DNA from: Chloroflexota bacterium
GTDB taxonomy: Bacteria; Chloroflexota; Chloroflexia; Chloroflexales; Herpetosiphonaceae
Assembly (NCBI GenBank): GCA_020161265.1
Contig: JAIUOC010000001.1
Span: 682,001 to 746,000, forward strand
Length of the DNA: 64,000 bases
Direction: 5' to 3'
Shown here piece by piece: positions 8,276-15,399 of the stretch. Under the pieces are notes generated by a model. The model had not been told where the DNA came from. It did no database searches and saw only the letters and a list, made by a program, of their open reading frames with translations. The translations under genes and the position numbers were made by a program. Within the stretch, counting starts at the first letter, position 1. The number at the start of each line of letters is the position of its first letter.

Positions 8276-9058
8276 ATGTCTCAGGCCTTAACCTATGCTA
8301 GTTATTTAAATATTGATGAACTTTTAGCCTTGCAAACGCCACGCAGCCATGGCCCCGAACACGACGAATTATTGTTCATCGTGATTCATCAAGTGTATGA
8401 GTTGTGGTTTAAGCAAATTTTGCACGAACTCGATTATTTAGGCGATCTCTTACGCGCCAACGATACAGGCCGCGCCAACCAAAGCATCCGCCGCATTTTA
8501 ACGATTCTGAAAACCATCGTGGCCCAAGTCGATGTGATGGAAACCATGACTCCCCTGCAATTCAATGCCTTTCGCGGCTCGCTCGAATCGGCCAGTGGCT
8601 TTCAATCGCTGCAATTTCGCGAAATTGAATTTGTACTCGGCTACAAACGCCCAGCAATTTTGCAACACTTCGCCGCATTGCCAAGCCATGAACGACTCGA
8701 ACAACGCTACCAAGAACCAAGTCTGTGGGATAGCTTTTTACACTATCTACAGCTGAATGGCTATGCGATTCCCAGCGAGCAAATTGAGCGTGATGTAACC
8801 CAGCCGCTCGTAGCATCACCAGCAATTCAGGCAATTTTGATCACGGTGTATCGCCAAAATCCCTTGGTTAGCAACCTCTGCGAGCGCCTGATCGATCTCG
8901 ACGAGGGTTTTCAAGAGTGGCGTTATCGTCATGTTAAAATGGTTGAACGCACAATTGGCATGAAGCAAGGCACTGGTGGTTCAAGCGGCGCGGCCTATCT
9001 TGCCAGCACAATCAAGCCATTCTTTCCCGATTTGTGGGCGATTCGCGCCGATTTATAG
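8276..9058 (+). CDS. kynA: Tryptophan 2,3-dioxygenase
   Basis: The 260-residue haem enzyme opens the indole ring of L-tryptophan to give N-formylkynurenine, the first step of the kynurenine pathway. Diagnostic blocks are 'YASYLNIDELLALQ', 'DELLFIVIHQVYELWFKQILHEL', 'FNAFRGSLESASGFQSLQFREIE' and the C-terminal 'WRYRHVKMVERTIG' with 'GTGGSSG'. His219 in that last block corresponds to the proximal haem ligand. GAAGGAG lies 8 bases before the ATG. No kynureninase or formamidase gene is adjacent, so the rest of the pathway must lie elsewhere. A terminator follows directly. Confidence 0.96.
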   Translation: MSQALTYASYLNIDELLALQTPRSHGPEHDELLFIVIHQVYELWFKQILHELDYLGDLLRANDTGRANQSIRRILTILKTIVAQVDVMETMTPLQFNAFRGSLESASGFQSLQFREIEFVLGYKRPAILQHFAALPSHERLEQRYQEPSLWDSFLHYLQLNGYAIPSEQIERDVTQPLVASPAIQAILITVYRQNPLVSNLCERLIDLDEGFQEWRYRHVKMVERTIGMKQGTGGSSGAAYLASTIKPFFPDLWAIRADL

Positions 9059-9062
9059 GGAT

Positions 9063-9099
9063 GAAAATGCCCTAATTCGCAGTAAATCAGGGCATTTTC
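9063..9099 (+). terminator. Terminator between kynA and the beta-helix gene
   Basis: GAAAATGCCCT and its complement AGGGCATTTTC form an 11-bp stem around a 15-base loop, immediately after the kynA stop. The A-rich left and T-rich right arms mean it can work for both convergent genes. Confidence 0.75.
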
Positions 9100-9112
9100 A
9101 CATTATGTCATA

Positions 9113-10888
9113 TTAACGTCGAGCTAATGGTACATAAACCCGAATATTGCTCGGAATTTGATAATCGATGCGTGGGCCATAGTGCGGCAGCGCCTGACCC
9201 AATTCAAACGCCCCTAAATCGGGCTGACCATCGGTCACAAATGGATCATTGAGGTTGGCAATCACTGCGCCTTTGTTAATCGCCACTGAGCTGCTTTGCA
9301 AACGTAAATCGGATTCGCCAATCGGCGAGGCCACATCAACCGAGGCTGGCAGGCTGGCATTATAGACATCATCGAAACTCACGGTTACACCATGGGTTTC
9401 AACGCCGATTGCCTGTAAATTGCTCAGCCGCAAATAGCGCACATTATTCCACTTAAAATCGGGAGCCGAGGGCGAATCGCTGGCGTGATTGGTTCCCCAG
9501 CCGTTGTAATCGACATCGCGAAAGCCTTCATCGGCAACTGTCATAAATTCAAAGGCATAGCGTGTACCCAACATAAGATTATTGCGAATAATTGTATTGC
9601 GCCACTGCTGACCATCATCACTCAGCGCGTTGCCGATCCGTGCTGAGCTATTGTGGGCAATAAACAAGCCAGTTGGTTGATTGTGCAATTTGAAGGGTGC
9701 GCCAGCAATGTTAAAAAAGTTATTGCGAAATAGATAGGCTGGCCCACCATAAATTGGCTGAATACTGACTCCAGTGCGAGCGTTGATCACGCGATTATTC
9801 CATACCCGCGTATTGGCTTGGTTGTAATCGATCTCAATGCCATCATCAACGCAAAATGCTGCTTCATTATGATAAATATCTTGGCCATAGCTGCTTTGGG
9901 CATTCCACGGCTGCACCGAGATACAATCACCAAAATTCATCACACTGTTATAGGCCACAACATTACCAGTGCCGCGCAAATCGAGGCCGCGCTCGCTGGG
10001 AATGCCCGTGCCTGGCCACGTCGTGCGGCCAGTAATCACATTATCAATCACGGTTTGGTTGTATTCTTGATGGGTTTGGCGACGATTGTAGATGCCAAAG
10101 CCAACATCACGAATCAGGTTACGGCTAATCAGAATGTCGTGAGTATGTTGGGCATCGATGCCCCAAGCGCCATTTTGAATCGTCAAGTTCTCTAAAATTA
10201 CAAAACCAAGGGTCTGGTTGCTTTCGCCAAGGGTTACAACGCCACGCGTGGTATTGGCTCCATCAATAATCGCCTTGCGATTGAGCGGCCCGTTGATCCG
10301 AATCGGTTGGGCTTGAGTTCCGTTAATCAAAATTTGGAAGGGTTGATAAGTGCCTGCTGCCAAGGTGAAGGTATCGCCTGGCTGAGCATTATTAACTGCG
10401 GTTTGAATACCTTGATATGGATTGGCGAACGAGCCATCGCCGCCACCATTGCCTGGAACTACAAAACGCGTGCGCACAGTTGGCCCAAAATCTGTCAGGC
10501 TACGGGTACGCTTGGTAATTGTGCGGCTCGTGCCTCCACCATCGGGATCGGTTAGGGTAACTCGTAATTCATACTCCTCACCAGCAGTAAGCCACATGGC
10601 ACTGGCTGCATGATAATTACGATTAAGCGCATCGCCTTCAACAATCGTGCTAGGATTGGCTCGCATGGCCGGAGCTGCATTGCGCCAAGTTGAGCTACCA
10701 ACCAAACGATATTCCAAGGTTAGTGTGCTATTGCGATTGGTATCGCCACTAATCGCCCACGAAACTCCAATGTGGGCAAAGGTTGCGTCGGCACGTAACT
10801 CGCCTGCCACGACCGCGCTTTGCGGTGCGGCCACCCCAACGTGCATTACTAACAAACCGAGAAAAAGAGCTATAACAATTGCTTTCAA
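9113..10888 (-). CDS. Secreted right-handed parallel beta-helix protein
   Basis: The 591-residue protein has a signal peptide (about residues 1-25), a beta-sandwich resembling fibronectin type III (about 30-130) and a pectate-lyase-like parallel beta-helix (about 145-470). The helix begins at 'GGGDGSFANPYQGIQTAVNNAQPGDTFTLAAGTY' and repeats coils such as 'LENLTIQNGAWGIDAQHTHDILISRNLI'. It is likely a polysaccharide lyase or binding protein of unknown substrate. The start is TTG (10886-10888), supported by AAGGAGG 5 bases upstream. The last residues, 'IRVYVPLARR', resemble the tails of the two subtilases in this window. Confidence 0.82.
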   Translation of the reverse strand: MKAIVIALFLGLLVMHVGVAAPQSAVVAGELRADATFAHIGVSWAISGDTNRNSTLTLEYRLVGSSTWRNAAPAMRANPSTIVEGDALNRNYHAASAMWLTAGEEYELRVTLTDPDGGGTSRTITKRTRSLTDFGPTVRTRFVVPGNGGGDGSFANPYQGIQTAVNNAQPGDTFTLAAGTYQPFQILINGTQAQPIRINGPLNRKAIIDGANTTRGVVTLGESNQTLGFVILENLTIQNGAWGIDAQHTHDILISRNLIRDVGFGIYNRRQTHQEYNQTVIDNVITGRTTWPGTGIPSERGLDLRGTGNVVAYNSVMNFGDCISVQPWNAQSSYGQDIYHNEAAFCVDDGIEIDYNQANTRVWNNRVINARTGVSIQPIYGGPAYLFRNNFFNIAGAPFKLHNQPTGLFIAHNSSARIGNALSDDGQQWRNTIIRNNLMLGTRYAFEFMTVADEGFRDVDYNGWGTNHASDSPSAPDFKWNNVRYLRLSNLQAIGVETHGVTVSFDDVYNASLPASVDVASPIGESDLRLQSSSVAINKGAVIANLNDPFVTDGQPDLGAFELGQALPHYGPRIDYQIPSNIRVYVPLARR

Positions 10889-10957
10889 GCCTGCCTCCTT
10901 AAAAATTAATAATGGTTAGGCAATGAGGGCAGGATTATAGCATGTAAAAGTTGAAGT

Positions 10958-10992
10958 TAAAACAAAACAACGTGAGTATCGCTCACGTTGTT
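10958..10992 (-). terminator. Terminator of the tRNA-Ser transcription unit
   Basis: AACAACGTGAG and CTCACGTTGTT form a perfect 11-bp stem with a 5-base loop; on the minus strand TTTTGTTTT follows. It lies 7 bp beyond the 3' end of the second tRNA. Confidence 0.88.
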
Positions 10993-10998
10993 GTTTGG

Positions 10999-11085
10999 CG
11001 GGAAGGGAGGGATTCGAACCCTCGGAGGGTGTGACCCCTCGACGGTTTAGCAAACCGTTGCTTTCGTCCACTCAGCCACCTTCCC
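10999..11085 (-). tRNA. tRNA-Ser (anticodon GCU)
   Basis: The minus strand folds as a class II tRNA of 87 nt. The acceptor stem pairs GGGAAGG with CCTTCCC and leaves discriminator G. The D-arm carries GCTGAGTGG, the anticodon loop reads TTTGCTAAA within an ACGG/CCGT stem region, a long variable arm follows, and the T-arm is GAGGG-TTCGAAT-CCCTC. The long variable arm and GCU anticodon identify serine. CCA is not encoded. Confidence 0.95.
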
Positions 11086-11098
11086 GTATCTATGGTGG

Positions 11099-11185
11099 AG
11101 GAGCAGGTGGGATTCGAACCCACGAGGGCTTTGACACCCTAACTATTTTCAAGACAGTCGCCTTCAACCGCTCGGCCACTGCTCC
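11099..11185 (-). tRNA. tRNA-Ser (anticodon UGA)
   Basis: This is a second class II tRNA of 87 nt. The acceptor stem pairs GGAGCAG with CTGCTCC; the D-arm has GGCCGAGCGGTTGAAGGC, the anticodon loop CTTGAAA gives UGA, the variable arm is long and the T-arm is GTGGG-TTCGAAT-CCCAC. The discriminator base reads U, unlike the G usual for bacterial serine tRNAs and present in its neighbour. The two genes are 13 bp apart in one transcript. Confidence 0.95.
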
Positions 11186-11218
11186 GGACGAAATCTCATT
11201 CAGTTGTTACGAGGCGTA

Positions 11219-11247
11219 AGTATAGCAGCGAAGCGCTTGTTTGTCAA
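11219..11247 (-). promoter_or_regulatory. Promoter of the tRNA-Ser pair
   Basis: On the minus strand a perfect TTGACA (11247-11242) is followed after exactly 17 bases by TATACT (11224-11219). The expected start site is about 25 bp before the first tRNA. Confidence 0.85.
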
Positions 11248-11556
11248 ATTCGCTCGTTCTGGCTTACGTAGCACGATTTATGTAATGCACGCGATCCCAG
11301 ATAATTATTTGGCCCATTTTGGTAACTGCACATCCATATAAGCTTGCTCAATTTAAACATCAAAGCTTGTAGCTGAAGCTCAATAACGGGCGATTGATAA
11401 CAACGCTGCGCTCGGCCAGCATTACGATTCAGTCGAAGCCCAATCTATCAATATAGTCCACCATTAAGCCGACCAGCTTAATTCTCAACTTCCATTTCAA
11501 GTTAGCTATTTTTAATCATATTTATACTAATTTAAACTTTTTCTTAATAAAAACCC

Positions 11557-11585
11557 TTGACAAGCAGCTGTTGCCATGCTACGTT
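11557..11585 (+). promoter_or_regulatory. Chitinase promoter
   Basis: A perfect TTGACA is followed after 17 bases by TACGTT. An AT-rich tract (about 11500-11550) lies immediately upstream and could act as an UP element. The expected start site near 11592 gives a leader of about 90 nt. Confidence 0.6.
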
Positions 11586-11592
11586 CTTCATA

Positions 11593-11605
11593 ATTCCACT
11601 GGAAT
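11593..11605. promoter_or_regulatory. Candidate operator at the chitinase start site
   Basis: ATTCCACTGGAAT is a perfect palindrome apart from its central base. It starts 8 bases after the -10 hexamer, so a bound protein would cover the transcription start. Confidence 0.4.
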
Positions 11606-11630
11606 AATAAAGGTGGAGTGTACGAATCAA

Positions 11631-11662
11631 TTCAATTCTAGCAACGTTGCTAGGCAATTGAA
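11631..11662 (+). promoter_or_regulatory. Interrupted dyad in the chitinase leader
   Basis: CTAGCAACGTTGCTAG (11638-11653) is a perfect 16-bp palindrome. It is flanked by TTCAATT on the left and, after a 2-base bulge, AATTGAA on the right, extending the dyad to 32 bp. It ends about 10 bp before the ribosome-binding site, so it could be a second operator or an mRNA hairpin controlling translation. Confidence 0.5.
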
Positions 11663-11682
11663 GCGTAGATTAAGGAGACCTC

Positions 11683-12978
11683 ATGAAATTTCCACAACTG
11701 AACCCATCAAGGCTAAGCAAGTTGTTGTTAGCACCACTCTTGATTAGTGCATTTTGGGGCAGCATGGTCAATCCACAGGCTGGGATGGCGCGTCAATCAT
11801 TTGCTAATTCACAGGCGAGCCTTGCTCAGAGTTGCAATTTTACCGATTGGGTTGCAGGTAAGCAGTATTATACGGGCAATATTGTGCGCTACAACGGCAA
11901 TTATTATGTGGCTGAGCACGATAATCCAGGCTATGACCCAACTGTTAGTACATGGTATTGGGAGCCGACGAGTTGCGGGGGTGGCGGGGGTGGCGGCGGC
12001 AGTTGTAGCTATACCGATTGGGTGGCTGGCCGTCAATATTACACGGGCAACATTGTACGCTACAACGGCAGTTTCTATGTGGCCGAGCACGATAACCCAG
12101 GCTACGACCCAACCATCAGCACCTGGTTTTGGGAGCCAACCACCTGTGGCGGAACCAACCCACCACCACCAACCCCAACTCCACCACCAAGCACCTGTAA
12201 CTACACGGATTGGGTGGCAGGTCGTCAATATTACACGGGCAATATTGTGCGCTACAACGGCAGTTTCTATGTGGCCGAGCACGATAATCCAGGCTATGAC
12301 CCAACCATCAGCACCTGGTTTTGGGAGCCAACCACCTGTGGCGGAACCAACCCACCACCACCAACGGGCTTTAGTTCAATCGTTAGCAAAGCCCAATTTG
12401 ATCAAATGTTCCCCAATCGCAATCCCTTCTACACCTATGAAGGTCTAGTACAGGCCGCAGCTTTCTACCCAGCTTTTGCGGGCACTGGCTCGACCGAAAC
12501 TCGCAAGCGCGAAGCCGCCGCTGCTCTGGCCAACTTTGCCCACGAAACTGGCAACTTTGTCCATGTGACTGAAATTGCCCAAGGCGAATATTGCCAAAAT
12601 AGTGCTCAATGGCCTTGTGCCCCTGGCAAACGCTACTTTGGCCGTGGCCCAATTCAGTTGAGTTGGAACTACAATTATGGGTTGGCCGGCCAAGCATTGG
12701 GTCTGAATTTGCTGAATGATCCTGATATGGTTTCGCGTGACCCCGCTGTGGCTTGGAAAACCGCCTTGTGGTATTGGATGACCCAACGCGGCCCAGGCTC
12801 GATGACCCCGCACGATGCCATGGTCAATGGCAATGGCTTCGGCGAAACCATCCGCAGCATCAACGGCTCATTGGAGTGCAACGGTGGTAATCCTGGCCAA
12901 GTTCAAAGCCGCGTCAGTTCGTATCAAACAATTACCAATATTCTTGGTGTAAGCCCAGGCAACAACCTTTACTGCTAG
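11683..12978 (+). CDS. Secreted GH19 chitinase with three N-terminal chitin-binding modules
   Basis: The 431-residue protein has a signal peptide (about residues 1-37), three CBM5/12-type modules (about 51-98, 107-155, 172-219, each 'YTDWVAGRQYYTGNIVRYNG...STWFWEPTTC') joined by Gly- and Pro-rich linkers, and a GH19 catalytic domain (about 229-431). GH19 enzymes cut beta-1,4 bonds in chitin by inversion. The catalytic acid is Glu288 in 'FAHETGNF', and Glu297 ('VTEIAQGEYC') is the likely second glutamate; 'RYFGRGPIQLSWNYNY' is the substrate-cleft block. AAGGAG lies 6 bases before the ATG. Modules 2 and 3 are nearly identical in DNA, indicating recent duplication. It should act on fungal or arthropod chitin outside the cell. 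Confidence 0.95.
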   Translation: MKFPQLNPSRLSKLLLAPLLISAFWGSMVNPQAGMARQSFANSQASLAQSCNFTDWVAGKQYYTGNIVRYNGNYYVAEHDNPGYDPTVSTWYWEPTSCGGGGGGGGSCSYTDWVAGRQYYTGNIVRYNGSFYVAEHDNPGYDPTISTWFWEPTTCGGTNPPPPTPTPPPSTCNYTDWVAGRQYYTGNIVRYNGSFYVAEHDNPGYDPTISTWFWEPTTCGGTNPPPPTGFSSIVSKAQFDQMFPNRNPFYTYEGLVQAAAFYPAFAGTGSTETRKREAAAALANFAHETGNFVHVTEIAQGEYCQNSAQWPCAPGKRYFGRGPIQLSWNYNYGLAGQALGLNLLNDPDMVSRDPAVAWKTALWYWMTQRGPGSMTPHDAMVNGNGFGETIRSINGSLECNGGNPGQVQSRVSSYQTITNILGVSPGNNLYC

Positions 12979-12992
12979 ATTAAGTTCATGCC

Positions 12993-13034
12993 AATCCACC
13001 AGATCGAGCACTATCGATCTGGTGGATTTTTTTA
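12993..13034. terminator. Strong bidirectional terminator behind the chitinase
   Basis: Fifteen-base perfect arms (AATCCACCAGATCGA and its complement) flank a 6-base loop and are followed by a run of seven T. The TAA stop of the convergent gene lies inside the T-run. Confidence 0.92.
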
Positions 13035-13502
13035 ATCCTCACGACTGAGGTAGTGCTCAGGATAATTCAGGCAATGATTGATTTTTTCGACTAAATCGCT
13101 GGTAGAAGTTGTTTCATAGCGATAGATAATCTTATCCCAGCCACCGCGTAACATCACCAAGCGATAATAACCACTACGAGCATCTTTTTCGGCGCTACCG
13201 TTGCGATGCCAGCCAACGTCAATGCTCAGGCTTTCATCAATCGTTTGATGCTTGGCCCAATCCTCGGCAAATTTAGTTAATTCAGCTGCCTGTGTTGGAC
13301 GATTGGTGATAGCCAAACGAGTTATGTAATCGATAAACCGCCCAAGATCCAACTGCTCAATCCAAATCAGATCCTCAGAAGTATTAAACTCGCGATTGAT
13401 CGAGCCATCGGGCAACAAAGGCTCAACCTCAAACAGCGTATTCCAATGCACAATCCAGCCTGTTGGAATACTAAGCGCAACGGGTAAAGGATAGCTTTTC
13501 AT
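13032..13502 (-). CDS. Uncharacterised protein, 156 residues
   Basis: I do not recognise this family. The protein has no signal peptide or membrane segment, is rich in Trp and acidic residues ('PTGWIVHWNTLFEVEP', 'IDVGWHRNGSAEKDARSGYYRLVMLRGGWDKIIYRYET') and looks like a compact cytoplasmic alpha/beta protein. The first block, predicting a strand-rich start, and the 'WDKIIYRYE' strand are reminiscent of small immunity or SMI1-like proteins, but that is not strong enough to name. GAGGAAC lies 8 bases before the ATG. The TAA stop is inside the T-run of the chitinase terminator. Confidence 0.7.
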   Translation of the reverse strand: MKSYPLPVALSIPTGWIVHWNTLFEVEPLLPDGSINREFNTSEDLIWIEQLDLGRFIDYITRLAITNRPTQAAELTKFAEDWAKHQTIDESLSIDVGWHRNGSAEKDARSGYYRLVMLRGGWDKIIYRYETTSTSDLVEKINHCLNYPEHYLSRED

Positions 13503-13749
13503 TATGTGTTCCTCATTAAAATTGCCTCGTTTAGCGACTCTATGCTATACTTTAGTGTGATCGTGGTTGTAGCCAGAGAGTTGCTAGGCCAAGGATTATC
13601 CCAAACATAACTGGATCAATTGACTTAAGTGTTGATGACCCATTGGTAAAGACAATGCCTTAGGTACCAATCAAGTTTGGTGTAATCAGCTTGAGGCACT
13701 GATCAAGCAACGATCAATTTTAGCTTAAATGAGTAAAGGGGTTGGTTTG

Positions 13750-14331
13750 ATGAACATGCGACGAAGTTTCTTATTAGGTTCGCTATTGTTGGGATTAATC
13801 GGCTGCGGCAGCCAAGCAGTTAGCACGGTTTTACCCCAACCAACCGTTGCCCCGACTCAAACTCAGCAAATTGCCACAGAACTGCCTCAACCAACGGCTG
13901 CCCCAACCCAGATTCAGCAAGTGCCTAGCGATCTTGAAATAACAATCGAGCGAACAATGTGTTTTGGCACATGTCCAGTCTATACCGTAGCAATTGATCA
14001 TACAGGCAAGGTTCGCTATGAGGGTAAAGATTTTGTAAAAACCGTTGGCCTTGCCGAATCGAGCATCAGCAACGAGCAATTGCTTTCCCTGATCAACGCC
14101 TTCGTGAATAGCAAGTATTGGGATTATCAAGATAGCTATAATCCTGATGGTCCTCAATGCGAGGATAGTGCCACCGATAACCCATCAGCTGCTACATCAA
14201 TTACGATGAACGGCAAAACCAAATCGGTTTCACATTATTATGGATGTCGAGATTTTGTTGGCGAAACTGAGTTAATCGCGCTTGAAAACTTGATTGACCA
14301 AACTGTAAATAGCCAACAATGGATTGACTAA
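13750..14331 (+). CDS. DUF6438 lipoprotein
   Basis: The 193-residue protein has a lipoprotein signal ('RRSFLLGSLLLGLIGCGSQ', Cys at about residue 20), a Pro/Thr/Gln-rich linker that repeats 'ELPQPTxAPTQxQQ', and a domain starting 'ITIERTMCFGTCPVYTVAIDHTGKVRYEG', the hallmark of DUF6438. The paired cysteines in CFGTC and later 'QCEDS' and 'YYGCRDF' could form disulphides outside the cell. ATG 13750 is preferred because AAAGGGG lies 8 bases upstream; an ATG at 13729 in frame has no such site. The function of the family is unknown. Confidence 0.8.
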   Translation: MNMRRSFLLGSLLLGLIGCGSQAVSTVLPQPTVAPTQTQQIATELPQPTAAPTQIQQVPSDLEITIERTMCFGTCPVYTVAIDHTGKVRYEGKDFVKTVGLAESSISNEQLLSLINAFVNSKYWDYQDSYNPDGPQCEDSATDNPSAATSITMNGKTKSVSHYYGCRDFVGETELIALENLIDQTVNSQQWID

Positions 14332-14430
14332 ATCCTGCTGCTGTTGAGGGTTGGGGTGAAGTAAGCCTATCGTCAACGAGTAGATTATTTGGTATAGTAG
14401 CTGAAATTATTTTTTGAGAGGAACTTAATC

Positions 14431-14820
14431 ATGAGCGAAGCTGCAAACGCATATTATTTCAGTGAAGGCCAAGTTTGGCGCTACCATACTCGCCCCAACG
14501 AGCCAGAATCGGCGATTTTAATCAACAAAATCGAGTATCACTCGGGTTTGGGGGCAATTTTTCACATTAGCATCGCTGGGGTGCAGGTCAAAAATCCGCA
14601 TGGCGAGGAGCCACTCACCCAGCTTGGCCACTTTCCAGTGGTCGCAGCTAGCCTTGAGCAAAGTTTAACCGAGCTGGTCGATACCAATGTGGATAACCCA
14701 AGCTACCTTGAGGGTTATGAATCGTGGCGCGAGGCTTTCGTCCAAGGCAAAGCCGGGGTTTTTAATATTCCCATTGAGCAAATTATCAGCTTCGTCGAAG
14801 AGGCGATCAATCAAGCTTGA
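14431..14820 (+). CDS. Uncharacterised small protein, 129 residues
   Basis: I do not recognise a named family. The protein begins 'YYFSEGQVWRYHTRPNEPESAILINKIE', a beta-rich start, and ends 'YESWREAFVQGKAGVFNIPIEQIISFVEEAINQA', a helical tail. It has no signal peptide, membrane segment or cysteine. GAGAGGAA lies 9 bases before the ATG. It stands 99 bp behind the DUF6438 gene in the same direction but has its own upstream space, so co-transcription is uncertain. Confidence 0.75.
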   Translation: MSEAANAYYFSEGQVWRYHTRPNEPESAILINKIEYHSGLGAIFHISIAGVQVKNPHGEEPLTQLGHFPVVAASLEQSLTELVDTNVDNPSYLEGYESWREAFVQGKAGVFNIPIEQIISFVEEAINQA

Positions 14821-14921
14821 TTGATCTACGAAGAGCACGAAAATAAAAGCAAGGAGTCAGGATTCAGGGATTTAACCTAAGTCCTGACCCCTAGCTTCTG
14901 AACCCTAGACCATCTCCACCT
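14821..14921. repeat. Intergenic G-rich/C-rich heptad repeat block
   Basis: A CTACGAAGAGCACGAA piece is followed by G-rich heptads (GAGTCAG GATTCAG GGATTTA) and then their C-rich counterparts (TGACCCC TAGCTTC TGAACCC TAGACC). The two halves can pair imperfectly into a hairpin. Related blocks occur at 18152-18334 and 42453-42674. Confidence 0.65.
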
Positions 14922-14924
14922 CTT

Positions 14925-14968
14925 AAACATTGGTTCTTTTGATTTTTGGCTTCTGCCTTTTGATTTTA
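14925..14968. repeat. 44-bp direct repeat, copy 1
   Basis: This 44-bp sequence, starting AAACATTGGTTCTTTTGATT, is repeated with only a couple of differences at 15356-15399. The two copies bracket the DUF6980 gene in the same orientation. Confidence 0.85.
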
Positions 14969-14977
14969 TGCTCTGAA

Positions 14978-15325
14978 TTAGCATTTGACTCCGCACCAAG
15001 GGCAACAATTGATCTTAATAGTGCTTGATCGATCGCCATGAATAATGCCGTATTCATTTTGTTTTGAATCGTAAGCAATAATTGCATCGGGGCAATCGAA
15101 AGGATTGCGATGTTGCTCACAATAAAATTCAGCATATTCAGCCAAATGAATACAGGGATATTTGGTCAGATCGACATCACGTTGTTGCAAACGATAGCTT
15201 AATTCGGCATCGCTACAAACTGAGCACTCAATAAAATGATTGATCAACTGCGTGCGCAGATCGCCAGTAATTTGGTTATGCTCAGGAGTCAGCCAATAAT
15301 GCCGAAACGTCACACAATCCATCAT
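14978..15325 (-). CDS. DUF6980-type zinc-ribbon-like small protein
   Basis: The 116-residue protein ends with 'YPCIHLAEYAEFYCEQHRNPFDCPDAIIAYDSKQNEYGIIHGD' and 'INCCPWCGVKC'. The C-I-H, C-x(2)-H-x-N-P-x(2)-C-P-D and C-P-W-C-G blocks are the DUF6980 signature and probably bind zinc. The N-terminal part also carries 'FIECSVCSD'. Start ATG 15325 (or the adjacent 15322) is preferred because AGAGG lies just upstream; a longer frame to 15361 would start inside a repeat. The gene is bracketed by two near-identical 44-bp direct repeats, suggesting it moved or was duplicated as a unit. Function unknown. Confidence 0.75.
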   Translation of the reverse strand: MMDCVTFRHYWLTPEHNQITGDLRTQLINHFIECSVCSDAELSYRLQQRDVDLTKYPCIHLAEYAEFYCEQHRNPFDCPDAIIAYDSKQNEYGIIHGDRSSTIKINCCPWCGVKC

Positions 15326-15355
15326 GGGCCTCTGTAAATAAACAAGCCCTAACAT

Positions 15356-15399
15356 AAACATTAGTTCTTTTTATTTTTGGCTTCTGCCTTTTGATTTTA
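15356..15399. repeat. 44-bp direct repeat, copy 2
   Basis: Second copy of the repeat at 14925-14968, starting AAACATTAGTTCTTTTTATT. Its last bases overlap the stop codon of the terpene synthase gene (15397-15399). Confidence 0.85.

Larger units (their letters stand above)
11186..11682. other. Gene-free stretch holding tRNA promoter and chitinase control region
   Basis: No coding frame is supported here. The left end carries the leftward tRNA promoter. The centre (about 11250-11500) shows nothing recognisable. From about 11460 the DNA becomes AT-rich and leads into the rightward chitinase promoter, a 13-bp palindrome near its expected start site and a 32-bp dyad in the leader, each listed separately. 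Confidence 0.7.

Noticed and set aside
10995..11219. Open frame reading MAGREGFEPSEGVTP...
   Set aside because: It is the antisense translation of the two tRNA-Ser genes (the GREGFEPS pattern is the well-known tRNA shadow), not a protein.
14925..15399. Insertion sequence bounded by the 44-bp repeats
   Set aside because: The repeats are direct, not inverted, and no transposase is encoded between them.
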